Source: Corynebacterium afermentans subsp. lipophilum (GTDB taxonomy: Bacteria; Actinomycetota; Actinomycetes; Mycobacteriales; Mycobacteriaceae). From it: 64,000 bases of DNA. The translations under genes and the position numbers were made by a program. The DNA is taken from contig NZ_CP046530.1 in the NCBI RefSeq assembly GCF_030408375.1, positions 1,798,001 to 1,862,000 on the forward strand, given 5' to 3'. The notes under the pieces were generated by a model. It had not been told where the DNA came from, did no database searches, and saw only the letters and a program-made list of their open reading frames with translations. This document shows, piece by piece, positions 14,798 to 25,715 of the stretch (position 1 is its first letter; every line of letters starts with the position of its first letter).

Positions 14798-17191
14798 ATG
14801 AAGACAAATTTGACTCGCAAGGACGCGCAGGAGCGCGCCGAACTGATTTCCAACGTCCGCTACGACATCGCCGTGGACATCACCGGGGCAGACGCGTTCA
14901 CCACGGTGAGCACCGTCCATTTCGATTCGAAGGCGGGCACGACCCACTTCGACCTGGTTGCGGCCGGGTTCGAGGCCACCCTCGACGGCGAGGAGACGGG
15001 CCAGGAGCTTTCGCTTGACGACGGCGCCCACACCCTGGTCGTCACCTCCCACGACGCCTACAACCGCACCGGCGAGGGCCTGCACAAGTTCACCGACCCG
15101 GTGGATGGCAAGGACTACCTGTACACCCAGTTCGAGCCGGCGATGGCGATGAAGGTGTTCGCCGGCTTCGACCAGCCGGATTTGAAGGCCACCTACAAGG
15201 TCAGCGTGAAGGCGCCGGAGCGCTATACGGTGATCCTCAACGAAGCCGTCGAGCGCACAGACAACGGCGACGGCACCTCCACCTGCACCACGGTGATCGA
15301 CTACCCGTTGTCGACCTACCTCATCGCGATCTGCGCCGGCGAGTTCGAGCGCATCTCCGACACCTACGACGCCGGCGACGGCAGGACGATCGAGCTCGGC
15401 CTGTACGCACGCGCCAGCCTGATCCCCCACATGGATTCGGAGCGCCTGTTCCGCCAGACCAAGGACGGCTTCGACTTCTACCACGCCAACTTCGGCCGCA
15501 CCTACCCGTTCGGCGACAAGTACGACCAGGTGTTCTGCCCGGAGTACAACATGGGTGCGATGGAGCACGTCGGGTGCGTGACCTACCGCGACGAGTACGT
15601 GTTCACCTCCGAGCCCACCCCGTACCGCCTGGAGCGCCGCAACGACACCATCTTGCACGAGATGGCGCACATGTGGTTCGGCGACTTGGTCACGATGCAG
15701 TGGTGGGACGATCTGTGGCTCAACGAGTCCTTCGCCACCTGGTCCGCGGCCACCGCGCAGACTGCGATCGGCGAGTACGCGGATGCGTGGACCACCTTCG
15801 CGTCCGTGGAGAAGGCGTGGGCGTACCAGCAGGACCAGCTGCCGTCGACGCACCCGATCGCGGCGGACGCGCCGGACATTGAGACCGCGGAGCAGAACTT
15901 CGACGGCATCACCTACGCGAAGGGCGCCAGCGTGCTGAAGCAGCTGCAGGCGTACGTGGGCTACGAGGAGTTTTTCGCCGGGGTGCGGCGCCACTTCGAC
16001 AACCACGCCTACTCCAACGCCACCTTCGACGACCTGCTGGGCGCGCTCGAGGAGGCGTCGGGCCGCGACCTTTCCGGCTGGGCCGAGCAGTGGCTGCGCA
16101 CCACGGGTCCGTCGACGCTGCGCCCGGAGATCGGCGAGAGCTTCGCGGTGCTGCAGGAGGATCCGCGCCCGCACCGTGTGCGCGTGGGGCTCTACAAGCT
16201 TGTCGACGGCTCCGTCACCCGCGTCAAGCAGATCGAAACCGACATCGACGGCGAGCGCACCGAAATCCCGGAGCTCGCCGGTATCGAACACGCCCTGGCG
16301 ATTGTCAACGACGACGATCTGACCTACGCCAAGATGCGCCTGACGCCGGAACACCAAAAGTTTGCGCTGGAGCACATCGGCGAGATCGAGGATTCGCTGG
16401 CGCGCACCGTGATCTGGTCGTCGCTGTGGGAATCGGTGCGCGACGGCGAGCTGGCCGCCCGCGAGTTCGTGAAGCTGGTCGCCGCCCACGCCGCCGCAGA
16501 GACGCACCCGAGTGTGCAGGAGCGCCTGCTGGCGCAGGCCACGCAGGCGGTGCGCCAGTACGTCGACCCCGCCTGGCAGGGCGAGGGCATGGACCTGCTC
16601 AACGCCGCCTTCCGCGGCGCGCAGCCGGCCGCCATCTTCGACCGCGCCCTGGCACGCCTCACTCCCACCGAGGACACCGTCGCGTACTTCAAGGAACTGC
16701 TTGCGCGCTCGGACAACCAGGAGGTGCGCTGGCTGGCCATCACCAACCTGATCGCCGCCGGCGCCCTGCCGCTGGAGGCGGCGGAGAAGGAGCAGGACAA
16801 CACGTCGGAGGGCGCGATTTCGCGTCTGCGGGCGAGAGCTGTCGTCGATAAGCGATGGGCTTGGCAGAAGCTTGTGGAAGACGACCTGACCAACCTGGAA
16901 GCCCGCTACCTCATGGACGGCCTGACGTTCACCTACGACGGGCTCGAGGGGCTGACCGACGAGTACTTCCGCGCCGCGCCCGCGCTGTGGGAGCGCCTGA
17001 CCAACGAGATGGCGCAGCGCACCCTCGAGGGCATGTACCCGCGCTGGGACGTCACCGCGGGTGCCGTAGAGAAGGCGAACGCGCTGCTGAACGGCGACGC
17101 CCCCGCCGGGCTGAAGCGCGTCATCGCTGAGGGCCAGGACCGCATCGCGCGTGCGGTGCGCAACCGGGAGGTCGACGCTACAAGCGCGTAA
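14798..17191 (+). CDS. pepN: Aminopeptidase N (M1 zinc metallopeptidase)
   Basis: This cytosolic M1 aminopeptidase (797 residues) has the zinc site HEMAHMWFGDLVTMQWWDDLWLNE-type motif (HExxH, 18 residues, E) and the substrate motif as NMGAMEHVG rather than the usual GAMEN. The ATG at 14798 follows a TAGGTT -10 box by 7 nt, so a leaderless start is likely. Its end overlaps convergent metB by 14 nt. Orthologous to Rv2467 by position and sequence. The protein is slightly shorter than the mycobacterial family norm of about 860. Confidence 0.95.
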   Translation: MKTNLTRKDAQERAELISNVRYDIAVDITGADAFTTVSTVHFDSKAGTTHFDLVAAGFEATLDGEETGQELSLDDGAHTLVVTSHDAYNRTGEGLHKFTDPVDGKDYLYTQFEPAMAMKVFAGFDQPDLKATYKVSVKAPERYTVILNEAVERTDNGDGTSTCTTVIDYPLSTYLIAICAGEFERISDTYDAGDGRTIELGLYARASLIPHMDSERLFRQTKDGFDFYHANFGRTYPFGDKYDQVFCPEYNMGAMEHVGCVTYRDEYVFTSEPTPYRLERRNDTILHEMAHMWFGDLVTMQWWDDLWLNESFATWSAATAQTAIGEYADAWTTFASVEKAWAYQQDQLPSTHPIAADAPDIETAEQNFDGITYAKGASVLKQLQAYVGYEEFFAGVRRHFDNHAYSNATFDDLLGALEEASGRDLSGWAEQWLRTTGPSTLRPEIGESFAVLQEDPRPHRVRVGLYKLVDGSVTRVKQIETDIDGERTEIPELAGIEHALAIVNDDDLTYAKMRLTPEHQKFALEHIGEIEDSLARTVIWSSLWESVRDGELAAREFVKLVAAHAAAETHPSVQERLLAQATQAVRQYVDPAWQGEGMDLLNAAFRGAQPAAIFDRALARLTPTEDTVAYFKELLARSDNQEVRWLAITNLIAAGALPLEAAEKEQDNTSEGAISRLRARAVVDKRWAWQKLVEDDLTNLEARYLMDGLTFTYDGLEGLTDEYFRAAPALWERLTNEMAQRTLEGMYPRWDVTAGAVEKANALLNGDAPAGLKRVIAEGQDRIARAVRNREVDATSA

Positions 17192-18320
17192 GCGCCTGTT
17201 CGAGGTCGGCGATGAGGTCGGCCTCCTCCTCGATGCCCACCGAGATGCGCACGAGCTCGCCCGGCACCTCGAGCGCGGAACCGGCGACGGAAACGTGCGT
17301 CATGGTGGCGGGGTGCTCGAGCAGGCTCTCCACGCCGCCGAGGGACTCCGCCAGGCAGAACAGCTTGGTGGACTTGCAGAAGGTTTTGGCCTGCTCGGTG
17401 GTCTGGAACAGCACAGAGACCATGCCGCCGAAGCGGGTCATCTGCTTCTTCGCAGTTTCGTGGCCCGGGTGGGTTTCCAGGCCCGGGTAGCACACGCGCG
17501 CGACCTGGGGTTGGGCGTCGAGAAACTTCGCGACGGCCTCCGCGTTGTCGCAGTGCTTGTCCATGCGCACCGACAGCGTCTTCAGGCCGCGGCCGGTGAG
17601 GTAGGTGTCGAACGGCGACGGGTTCGCGCCGACCCAGCCGAAGAAGAAGCGCAGCTGCTCGTGGAAGCCGGGCACGCGCGAGTCGTCGCCGCAGACGATA
17701 CCGCCGACAACGTCCGAGTGGCCGCCGATGTACTTCGTGGTGGAGTGCACCACCACATCCGCCCCGAGCTCGAACGGCTTTTGCAGGTACGGGGAGGCGA
17801 AGGTGTTGTCCACCACCAGCGTGGCCTGCTGCTTCACGGCCGCGATCGCCTCGATGTCCACGATGTCCAGCATCGGGTTCGTCGGCGTTTCCACCCAGAT
17901 GGCCTTGGTGTTGTCCTGCACGGCGGCAGCGACTTCTTCCGGGTTGGTCATGTCCACCACGGTGTTTTCCACGCCCCACTGGGTGAACACCTGCTGGATC
18001 AGGCGGTAGGTGCCGCCGTAGGCGTCGTTTGACACGACGATGTGGTCGCCGGGTTTGAGCAGGATGCGCAGGATGACGTCGATAGCCGCCATGCCCGAGG
18101 AGTACGCGACAGCGTACTCGGCGCCCTCCAAAGCGGCGACCGCCTTTTCCAGCGCGGTGACGGTGGGGTTGCCCACGCGGGTGTACTCGTAGCCGCCGCG
18201 CAGCTCCGCCAGCCCGTCCTGGGCGAACGTGGTGGAGGCGTAGATCGGCGTGTTGATCGGCCCGTACAGGCTGTCGGGTTCGTAGCCGGCGTGAATGGCG
18301 TCGGTAGCAAATCCAGTCAT
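17178..18320 (-). CDS. metB: Cystathionine gamma-synthase
   Basis: This PLP enzyme (380 residues) condenses O-acyl-homoserine with cysteine in methionine synthesis. It shows the trans-sulfuration family signature: YEYTRVGNPT near residue 48, PLP-site YSSGMAAI, WVETPTNPMLD, and the PLP-lysine region VVHSTTKYIGGHSD around residue 195-205. Family members also include cystathionine gamma-lyase (metB vs mccB), but corynebacterial MetB is the nearest in length and sequence. Upstream (18321-18345) are TAGAC/GTCT half-sites, which might relate to McbR-type control, but spacing does not match the known consensus. Confidence 0.9.
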   Translation of the reverse strand: MTGFATDAIHAGYEPDSLYGPINTPIYASTTFAQDGLAELRGGYEYTRVGNPTVTALEKAVAALEGAEYAVAYSSGMAAIDVILRILLKPGDHIVVSNDAYGGTYRLIQQVFTQWGVENTVVDMTNPEEVAAAVQDNTKAIWVETPTNPMLDIVDIEAIAAVKQQATLVVDNTFASPYLQKPFELGADVVVHSTTKYIGGHSDVVGGIVCGDDSRVPGFHEQLRFFFGWVGANPSPFDTYLTGRGLKTLSVRMDKHCDNAEAVAKFLDAQPQVARVCYPGLETHPGHETAKKQMTRFGGMVSVLFQTTEQAKTFCKSTKLFCLAESLGGVESLLEHPATMTHVSVAGSALEVPGELVRISVGIEEEADLIADLEQALTRL

Positions 18321-18385
18321 GTCTGCACACAGTAGACCAAGCGGTTCATTAACGCGCCATTTTTATGCACTAGACTCGGGACCCG

Positions 18386-19342
18386 ATGAAAGCGCAAACA
18401 GAAACTGCCGAAAAGGTCGACGAGGCCGTCACCGGCGTCACCAACTGGTGGAACGACCCAGCCACCCACGAACTCGTGGTGGAACGCCCCCTGAAAATCC
18501 TGCTGATCCTCATCGTGGCGCTGGTGCTGAACTGGCTGGCGCGCAAGGTGATCAACCGCGCCACCCGCCACGGCATCGAGCGCACCCCGTTCATCGCCCC
18601 CACCGTGGAGGACACCCCGCAGTACCGCGCTCAGGAGGCGCGGCGCGCACAGCGCATGAAGACGTTGGGCAACGTGGGCCGGTCTGTGGCCGCGATTGTG
18701 ATTTGGACGTGGGCGGTACTCGCGGTGCTGGACCAGCTGGGGGTCAACGTGGCGCCGCTGATCGCTTCCGCTGGCGTGGTTGGCGTGGCTATCGGTTTTG
18801 GCGCGCAGTCGCTGGTGAAGGACTTCTTCTCCGGCATGTTCATCCTGATTGAGAACCAGTTCGGCGTGGGCGACACCATCCAGGTCGGCGACGTGGTGGG
18901 CGAGGTCGAGGAGATGTCGCTGCGCATCACGACGCTGCGCGACATCGACGGCGCGCTGTGGCACATCCCCAACGGCGATATCGACCTGGTGGGTAACCAT
19001 TCCGCCCGCTTTTCCACGGCGCGCCTGCAGATCCCGGTGTCGGTCATGGCGAATCCGGACAAGGTTTCGCGCGTCATCGAGGACACTGCCGTGGCTGCGT
19101 GTCAGGACCCGGAGGTCCGCGATCTGGTCATGGGCACACCGACGATGCAGGGTCCCAGCGAGTTCAACCCCACCTACGTGTCGTTCCGCCTGAGCGTGAC
19201 CACGATGCCGGGCGAGCAGTGGGCCGTGGCCCGCCACCTGAACCACCGCATCCTGGCGGCGCTGCACGAGCAGGACGTGGTGCTCACGGCGATGGATTCT
19301 GTGCTTGTAGAGATGAAGGAGAACAATGGAGATCGGTCCTAA
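18386..19342 (+). CDS. MscS-family mechanosensitive channel
   Basis: This 318-residue small-conductance channel has a hydrophilic N-terminus, a first membrane segment PLKILLILIVALVLNWLA (about 35-52), a second around 95-125, and the pore-lining TM3 with GVVGVAIGFGAQSLVKDFFSG (about 130-150). The beta domain GDTIQVGDVVGEVEEMSLRITTLRD follows. It would release solutes on osmotic downshift. The glbO start lies inside its last codons. Confidence 0.92.
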   Translation: MKAQTETAEKVDEAVTGVTNWWNDPATHELVVERPLKILLILIVALVLNWLARKVINRATRHGIERTPFIAPTVEDTPQYRAQEARRAQRMKTLGNVGRSVAAIVIWTWAVLAVLDQLGVNVAPLIASAGVVGVAIGFGAQSLVKDFFSGMFILIENQFGVGDTIQVGDVVGEVEEMSLRITTLRDIDGALWHIPNGDIDLVGNHSARFSTARLQIPVSVMANPDKVSRVIEDTAVAACQDPEVRDLVMGTPTMQGPSEFNPTYVSFRLSVTTMPGEQWAVARHLNHRILAALHEQDVVLTAMDSVLVEMKENNGDRS

Positions 19343-19739
19343 GCAGGAGCAAACGCTTTACGACGCCGTCGGTGGCGACCCGTTCTTCCACCGCCTCGTC
19401 GAAGGCTTTTACACCCAGGTCAAGCAGGACGACCTCATCGGCCCGATGTACCCGGACCAGGATTGGGACGGCGCGCAGGACCGCCTGCGCTGGTTCTTGG
19501 TGCAGTACTGGGGCGGGCCGCGCACCTTCCAGGAAAAGCGCGGTAACCCGATGCTGCGCAAGCGCCACTTCCCGTTCGCCATCGGCGAGGCCGAGGCGGA
19601 CCGTTGGCTTGAGCTCATGGGCAATTCCATGGAGCAATTTACTGACGACGAGCTGCCGCCCGCCTACCGCACCCAGATGTGGAACCACATGCAGCGCGTG
19701 GCCTACATGATGATCAACCAGGGCCCGCGCGCGTACTAA
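19326..19739 (+). CDS. glbO: Truncated haemoglobin, group II (GlbO)
   Basis: This 137-residue 2-on-2 globin has TLYDAVGGDPFFHRLVEGFY, proximal-His segment MLRKRHFPFAI, and ADRWLELMGNSM with the Trp at G8 typical of group II. It likely binds O2 and handles NO or peroxide. AGGAGAACA precedes the ATG, which overlaps mscS by 17 nt. Positional counterpart of Rv2470, still inside the conserved block. Confidence 0.95.
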   Translation: MEIGPKQEQTLYDAVGGDPFFHRLVEGFYTQVKQDDLIGPMYPDQDWDGAQDRLRWFLVQYWGGPRTFQEKRGNPMLRKRHFPFAIGEAEADRWLELMGNSMEQFTDDELPPAYRTQMWNHMQRVAYMMINQGPRAY

Positions 19740-20362
19740 AACAACAGGTTCGGGCGGGTGCTGCGGTAGACGGAGCCGAACGGCGCGTCCAGGCGCACCC
19801 AGCTGCCGGAGGTGGAAACGCGCAGGTGGCGCGGGATCTCGGCGGGGGCCTCGAAGCCGGGGATCAGCCCGAGCGAGGTGCAGGCGAAGATCATCCGCAT
19901 GGGGATCTCCACGGGGTTGTCGCTGTCGGCGTCGGCGGTGAGCACTACCCCGTCGAGAAGCGAGCGGGGCGGGCCGGCCGGGCCGGAGAATTGCCGGGCC
20001 AGGTTGCGGCCCTCGTCCGCCAGGCGGCGCGCGACGCCGATGGGCACTTCCTCGCGGGCGATGAAGCCGCTGGCCGGCGGCAGGGCCCCGGGCCAGGCGG
20101 CGTCGCGGGCGGCGCCGACCTCGGCTGCGCCGGACTTCAACGCGTCGAGCATGGCGCGGGCGCTGACGGTGGCGCCGGGGTGGGTGGTGGAGCCGGAGGT
20201 GCGTCGAGAAGCAATGGCATCAAACGGCGTGGTGACGAAGACGTCGAGCTGACCCTCGCCCACCTCCTGGATGCGCGCGCTCGCCTGGGCGTCTAGCGCG
20301 AGCGCACGCGAAAGAAGCGCGGTGAGCCCGCGCGCGCCACGCTCAATCCGAACCTCGACCAC
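19736..20362 (-). CDS. Conserved actinobacterial protein (Rv2474c-like), unknown function
   Basis: This 208-residue protein has no recognised catalytic motif. It begins VEVRIERGARGLTALLSRALAL, contains a Thr/Ser-rich loop and a Pro/Gly turn FSGPAGPPRSLLDG, and ends VYRSTRPNLLF. It directly follows the thioesterase gene (start one base after its stop) and is convergent with glbO (4-nt overlap). Position between glbO and the thioesterase gene matches Rv2474c. The operon partner suggests a link to acyl-CoA metabolism, which is inference. Confidence 0.75.
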   Translation of the reverse strand: MVEVRIERGARGLTALLSRALALDAQASARIQEVGEGQLDVFVTTPFDAIASRRTSGSTTHPGATVSARAMLDALKSGAAEVGAARDAAWPGALPPASGFIAREEVPIGVARRLADEGRNLARQFSGPAGPPRSLLDGVVLTADADSDNPVEIPMRMIFACTSLGLIPGFEAPAEIPRHLRVSTSGSWVRLDAPFGSVYRSTRPNLLF

Positions 20363-20776
20363 TTACGCCCCAGCAGTCTTAGACAGGATGCCGATCTCCT
20401 TCTGCGTGATCTCGCGCGGCGAGGTCGTGGTGGTGTCCACCGTGACCTGCACGCACTCGATCACGCAGCAGACCTTGCCCTGGGCATCCTTGATCTCCTG
20501 GCGGGTGGTGAACGACGTGTTGCCCACGTTGGACACCTGCGTCTCCACCGTTACGGCTGTGGTATTGGGCAGGATCGGGCGGACGTAATCCACCTCGAGG
20601 CGGCGCACGAACACCACGAACTCGTGGCCCTGGGAGAAGAAGAACTCCTGGGCGAACGCCAAGCGCGCCTCCTGGGCGAGCTCGATGTAGGCGGAGTTGG
20701 TCACGTGCCCGTAGCGGTCAAAGTCGCTCCAGCGCACTGGGATGGTGTGGACGTGGATCTTGTTCGGCTCAGCCAT
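20363..20776 (-). CDS. Acyl-CoA thioesterase, hot-dog fold (Rv2475c-like)
   Basis: This 137-residue 4HBT-family enzyme has HTIPVRWSDFDRYGHVTNSAYI, where the Asp of WSDFD and the HxxN segment match the YbgC-type active site, then VRRLEVDYVRPILPNTTAV. It would hydrolyse acyl-CoA esters. It lies 9 nt after ettA and just before the Rv2474c-like gene, the same order as in M. tuberculosis. Confidence 0.9.
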   Translation of the reverse strand: MAEPNKIHVHTIPVRWSDFDRYGHVTNSAYIELAQEARLAFAQEFFFSQGHEFVVFVRRLEVDYVRPILPNTTAVTVETQVSNVGNTSFTTRQEIKDAQGKVCCVIECVQVTVDTTTTSPREITQKEIGILSKTAGA

Positions 20777-20785
20777 GGGGTACTC

Positions 20786-22456
<1,671 letters not shown>

Positions 22457-22523
22457 TACGAATCCCCTTTGTTGGTGAGTGCGGAGGTAAATACCGCACT
22501 TAGGGTACATCACGCAGGCGAGT

Positions 22524-22561
22524 GCCCCGCCGCTTCCAAAGCGCGCTGGAAGCGGCGGGGC
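22524..22561 (-). terminator. Hairpin after ssb
   Basis: A perfect 15-bp GC-rich stem starting GCCCCGCCGCTTCCA with an 8-nt loop lies 14 nt past the ssb stop. It lacks a U-tract, so termination strength is unclear. Confidence 0.55.
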
Positions 22562-22574
22562 GAAAGCACCGAAA

Positions 22575-23210
22575 CTAGAAGGGCGCGCCGGCGGCGGCGA
22601 GCTCCTCGCCTTCCGCGTCGGCGTCGGTGCGGCTCACCCCATCGACGTCCTCGGCGCTGACGCGGCGCTCCTCCACCTCTGGCGTGTCCGAGAAGCTGCC
22701 CCAGCCACTCTTGGGCTCAGTGTTGTCGGCGGTGTCGCCCTCGGCATCCTCGCCGTTGAGCTTCCTGTTCAGCGCCTTGGCGTCCATCGCCTTGGGCATC
22801 TCGTGGCCTTCGAGCGTGTTGCCGGAGACTGACGTGCGCACCGAGTTGACCTGGTAGCGCGCAAGATCGAACGCGACGTGGCGCGCTTTGACCATGGTCT
22901 TGGACCGCAGGACCGGCTCGCCCTTGTCGTCTTTGCCTTCCCAGTACTCGTGGACAAGCTTGCCAATGACAATCACCGGGAAGCCTTTGCGCAGCGACGC
23001 CCCGGCGTTGACCGCGAGCTGGCCCCAGCACTCGACGTCGACGTAGAACTGGTTGTAGTCCCGCCAGACCTCGTTGCCGTTGTCGTTCTTTTCTTTCTTC
23101 GCGTCCGAGGTGGCCACGCGGAAGCGCAGCACGGCGTTACCGGAGTCGAAGGTTTTGAAGTACGGCTCGGCGATCAGGTTGCCGAGCAGCGTGTAGTCAA
23201 TGTTGGCCAT
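22575..23210 (-). CDS. Single-stranded DNA-binding protein, paralogue type (Rv2478c-like)
   Basis: This 211-residue protein has an OB fold at residues 1-110: NLIAEPYFKTFDSGNAVLRF, WRDYNQFYVDVECWGQLA and the strand VIVIGKLVHEYWE. An acidic tail follows, ending GAPF rather than the DDIPF tip of the main replicative SSB. It is therefore probably the secondary actinobacterial SSB, used in recombination or competence-like processes. GAAAGGGG precedes the ATG at 23210. Upstream (23211-23379) hold a perfect TTATCCACA (23342-23350, minus) and one copy of the dispersed CGTCGATAAGC motif, and no gene. Confidence 0.9.
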   Translation of the reverse strand: MANIDYTLLGNLIAEPYFKTFDSGNAVLRFRVATSDAKKEKNDNGNEVWRDYNQFYVDVECWGQLAVNAGASLRKGFPVIVIGKLVHEYWEGKDDKGEPVLRSKTMVKARHVAFDLARYQVNSVRTSVSGNTLEGHEMPKAMDAKALNRKLNGEDAEGDTADNTEPKSGWGSFSDTPEVEERRVSAEDVDGVSRTDADAEGEELAAAGAPF

Positions 23211-23379
23211 GTGGTTGGCCCCTTTCTGCGTGTGTGCGGATGGTGTGCGGTTGCGGGGGCGGAGCTTTGCGTCGATAAGCAATTGCCCCCTGCGCGAGCA
23301 GAGTCGCACGAAACGCGAGCCGGAAAAAGGGGTCGGCCAAATTGTGGATAACTTAACCTGAGAAATTCACAATCCGCAG

Positions 23380-25362
23380 CTAGCGGCCATGAATTTGAGA
23401 AAGCATCTCGTTGTAGCGGCGCCATTCCTCGTCGTCGGTCTCCTCCGCGCGGCGGTCGGAGGCGGCCGTTTCCGCCTTATCCTCGCGCCACCAACGCATG
23501 AACAGCTCGCCGAAGACGATCACCAGCGGGAAGGAGCCGGACGCCCACGCGATGCCGCCGCCGTCCTTCTGCACTTTGAGCAGGTCCGGGTTCCACGGCA
23601 GCTCCAGCGAGCGGTAGAACTCCTCGCCCATCACGGAGCCGAGCTGCATGAGGTAGACACCCATGAACAGGTGGAACGGCATGGACACCCACAGCCACAA
23701 CAGGCGCACCTTCGCGGTGGGGCGGCCCTCGATTTCGTCGGGGCCGATGAGCTCCCAGAAGTAGAGGTAGCCGGAGATGAGGAACGCGGCGTTCATGATC
23801 ACGTGCCCGGCGTGCTCGGAGATCATGAGCTCGTAGAACGGCTGGATCACGTACATGACGTAGAAGAACACCAGGAACTGGATGGTGGACACCGGCGAGA
23901 ACGTCACCGCGCGCAGGAACTTGGAGCGCTGGAAGCTTTCCGCCCACAGGCGCGGGTTGAACTCGCCGGCCGGGTACGCCTTACGCACAAGTGTCAGCGG
24001 CGCGCCGAGCACCAGGAACACCGGCACGCCCATGGACAGGATCATGTGGACGGTCATGTGCGCGGAGTAGGAGGCGGGCATGTGCATGCCCATGCCGGAG
24101 CTCAGCGTGACGACGACCATCGCGCAGCCGGCCAGCCACCACAGCGTGCGCGCGACCGGCCAACCGTCCACCCGGCGGAGAAGGTGCAGGTAGTACGCCG
24201 CAAGCAGGACCGCAATGACGCTGAACAGCAGCTCCGGGCGCCAGGTGGTCAGCCAGTTAGTCCAGGTCAGCGGCTCGGTGAGGTTGTAGCCCATCTGGAT
24301 CTGCATGCGGGTCAGGTTCGGGTCCAGCGGCGGCGGGGGCGGGGTGCGGCCGAGGGTGACGGCCAGGCCGGAGATCGCCGCCATGATCAGTACCTCGCCC
24401 GCGGCGAGGCGGGTGAACGCCCTGGGCTGGGTTTCAAGCTGTGGGATGGTGCGCTCCCGGTGCAGGTAACCAATCATGCCGAGGACGACGATGCCGACGG
24501 TTTTGATGATCAGCACCCAGCCGTAGCTGTACTGCGTCAGATCCTCCAGGCGCACCCGCACCAGCGCGTTGACCACGCCGGAGACGGCCATGGCCAGGAT
24601 GGAAAACAGCGCGATGCGTGAGTAGCGCTGGGTGGCGGCGGGGAGGCCGGGGCCGCGTCGTAAGGCATGTGCGACAAGCGCCATCAGCCCGCCGACCCAG
24701 AGCAGCATGGCCACGAGGTGCCAGATCAGCGAGTTGGTGCCGAAGTCGTGCGCGCCGCCGGTGGCCGAGTGGCCCGTCAGCGCGATCGGCATCACCACCA
24801 CGATCGCGCCCAGAAACAGCCAGACCTGGGACCACCAGCTGGTCGCCGCGTAGCCAAACGCTGCGACGACGGCGGCGAATGCGGCGACGATGAGCCACAC
24901 GCGCGCGTCCGCCACCTGGTCCAGCGCTTGAGACCACGCGGCCGCCTCGAACAGGACGGTGTTGAGGGGTTGGCCGGAGACGTCGGAAAGCACCAGCGGA
25001 ATCATGACCAGCCCGATCAGCGCGATGCCCGCGCTGGCGTGGGCGCCGGTGCGCGAGGCGAGGTGGCCGTCGACCGTCAGGCGCGCGCCGTTGAGGTCCT
25101 CTCGGGTCTGCTTCGGCGGGATAAGGAAGGCCGAGAGCAGAAACGAGCCGGTGGCCAGCGCCATGAGCAGCCACGCAACGCCGCGCAGCGCCGGCAGCCC
25201 CACCGTGGTGGCCGCGCCCGGGTCCGGGATGCCCAGCTCCGCGAGCGAACCGCCCGAGAACGCCTCCCCCACCGCGCCGGCGACAACGGCCGCGATGGCG
25301 AACGCGGCCAAATACAGCGGCCAAGCGGGGGCGACGGTGCGAGTGCGTGCAGGTGCATTCAT
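23380..25362 (-). CDS. CopD-CtaG fusion membrane protein (copper handling / cytochrome oxidase assembly)
   Basis: This 660-residue polytopic protein has two parts. Residues ~1-330 are CopD-like (copper import), with about eight membrane segments and the conserved HSATGGAHDFGTNSLIWHL region. Residues ~360-610 are a CtaG/caa3-type domain, with GMGMHMPASYSAHMTVHMIL, SEHAGHVIMNAAFLISGYLYFWEL and the WxSMPFHLFMGVYLM stretch, rich in Met and His that could bind copper. It probably delivers Cu to cytochrome oxidase. The ATG at 25362 is the family start; a longer frame begins inside the tRNA-Arg region. Confidence 0.9.
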   Translation of the reverse strand: MNAPARTRTVAPAWPLYLAAFAIAAVVAGAVGEAFSGGSLAELGIPDPGAATTVGLPALRGVAWLLMALATGSFLLSAFLIPPKQTREDLNGARLTVDGHLASRTGAHASAGIALIGLVMIPLVLSDVSGQPLNTVLFEAAAWSQALDQVADARVWLIVAAFAAVVAAFGYAATSWWSQVWLFLGAIVVVMPIALTGHSATGGAHDFGTNSLIWHLVAMLLWVGGLMALVAHALRRGPGLPAATQRYSRIALFSILAMAVSGVVNALVRVRLEDLTQYSYGWVLIIKTVGIVVLGMIGYLHRERTIPQLETQPRAFTRLAAGEVLIMAAISGLAVTLGRTPPPPPLDPNLTRMQIQMGYNLTEPLTWTNWLTTWRPELLFSVIAVLLAAYYLHLLRRVDGWPVARTLWWLAGCAMVVVTLSSGMGMHMPASYSAHMTVHMILSMGVPVFLVLGAPLTLVRKAYPAGEFNPRLWAESFQRSKFLRAVTFSPVSTIQFLVFFYVMYVIQPFYELMISEHAGHVIMNAAFLISGYLYFWELIGPDEIEGRPTAKVRLLWLWVSMPFHLFMGVYLMQLGSVMGEEFYRSLELPWNPDLLKVQKDGGGIAWASGSFPLVIVFGELFMRWWREDKAETAASDRRAEETDDEEWRRYNEMLSQIHGR

Positions 25363-25417
25363 GCCGCATACCCTACTTTCGCGCCTGGCTGCGCCATAAC
25401 TACAATCAGCCGGTGTT

Positions 25418-25491
25418 GCCCCCATAGCTCAGTGGATTAGAGCATCCGGTTTCTACCCGGCTGGTCGCGGGTTCGAATCCTGCTGGGGGCG
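25418..25491 (+). tRNA. tRNA-Arg (anticodon UCU)
   Basis: Cloverleaf from GCCCCCA (25418) to TGGGGGC (25484-25490) plus discriminator G. The D arm is GCTC...GAGC, the anticodon loop TTTCTAC carries TCT, and the T arm is GGTTCGAATCC. No CCA is encoded. CTTTCTTTTT right after the gene acts as a U-tract. Confidence 0.93.
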
Positions 25492-25589
25492 CTTTCTTTT
25501 TCCCTGGTCAGGCGATACTTTCTGCGCGTCTTCCGCGGTTACGCATACAGTCGGTAGGAAATAGTCGCTTACCCCAAGGAGGCCAAAGC

Positions 25590-25715
25590 ATGACGGACCC
25601 GAAAAACTCCCCGGTCAACGAAGACAGCGTAGACAACCTCTCCGACCCCGACACGGATGCTTCCGTGCAGGAAACCGGCGAGGACAACGACTTTGAAAGC
25701 GATGGTGCGAACTAA
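25590..25715 (+). CDS. Very small acidic protein, 41 residues
   Basis: MTDPKNSPVNEDSVDNLSDP begins the product. About a third of it is Asp/Glu, and the tail is EDNDFESDGAN. It starts 6 nt after AAGGAGG (25576-25582), a strong RBS. Its TAA overlaps the ATG of the next gene (TAATG), which speaks for real translation despite the length. No family recognised; disorder is likely. Confidence 0.65.
   Translation: MTDPKNSPVNEDSVDNLSDPDTDASVQETGEDNDFESDGAN

Noticed and set aside
18321..18385. McbR operator between metB and mscS
   Set aside because: TAGAC/GTCT half-sites exist, but order and spacing do not fit TAGAC-N6-GTCTA; kept only as a remark in metB.
23342..23350. Replication origin suggested by the DnaA-box match
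   Set aside because: Only one box here and one at 5132, with no AT-rich unwinding element and no dnaA/dnaN nearby.
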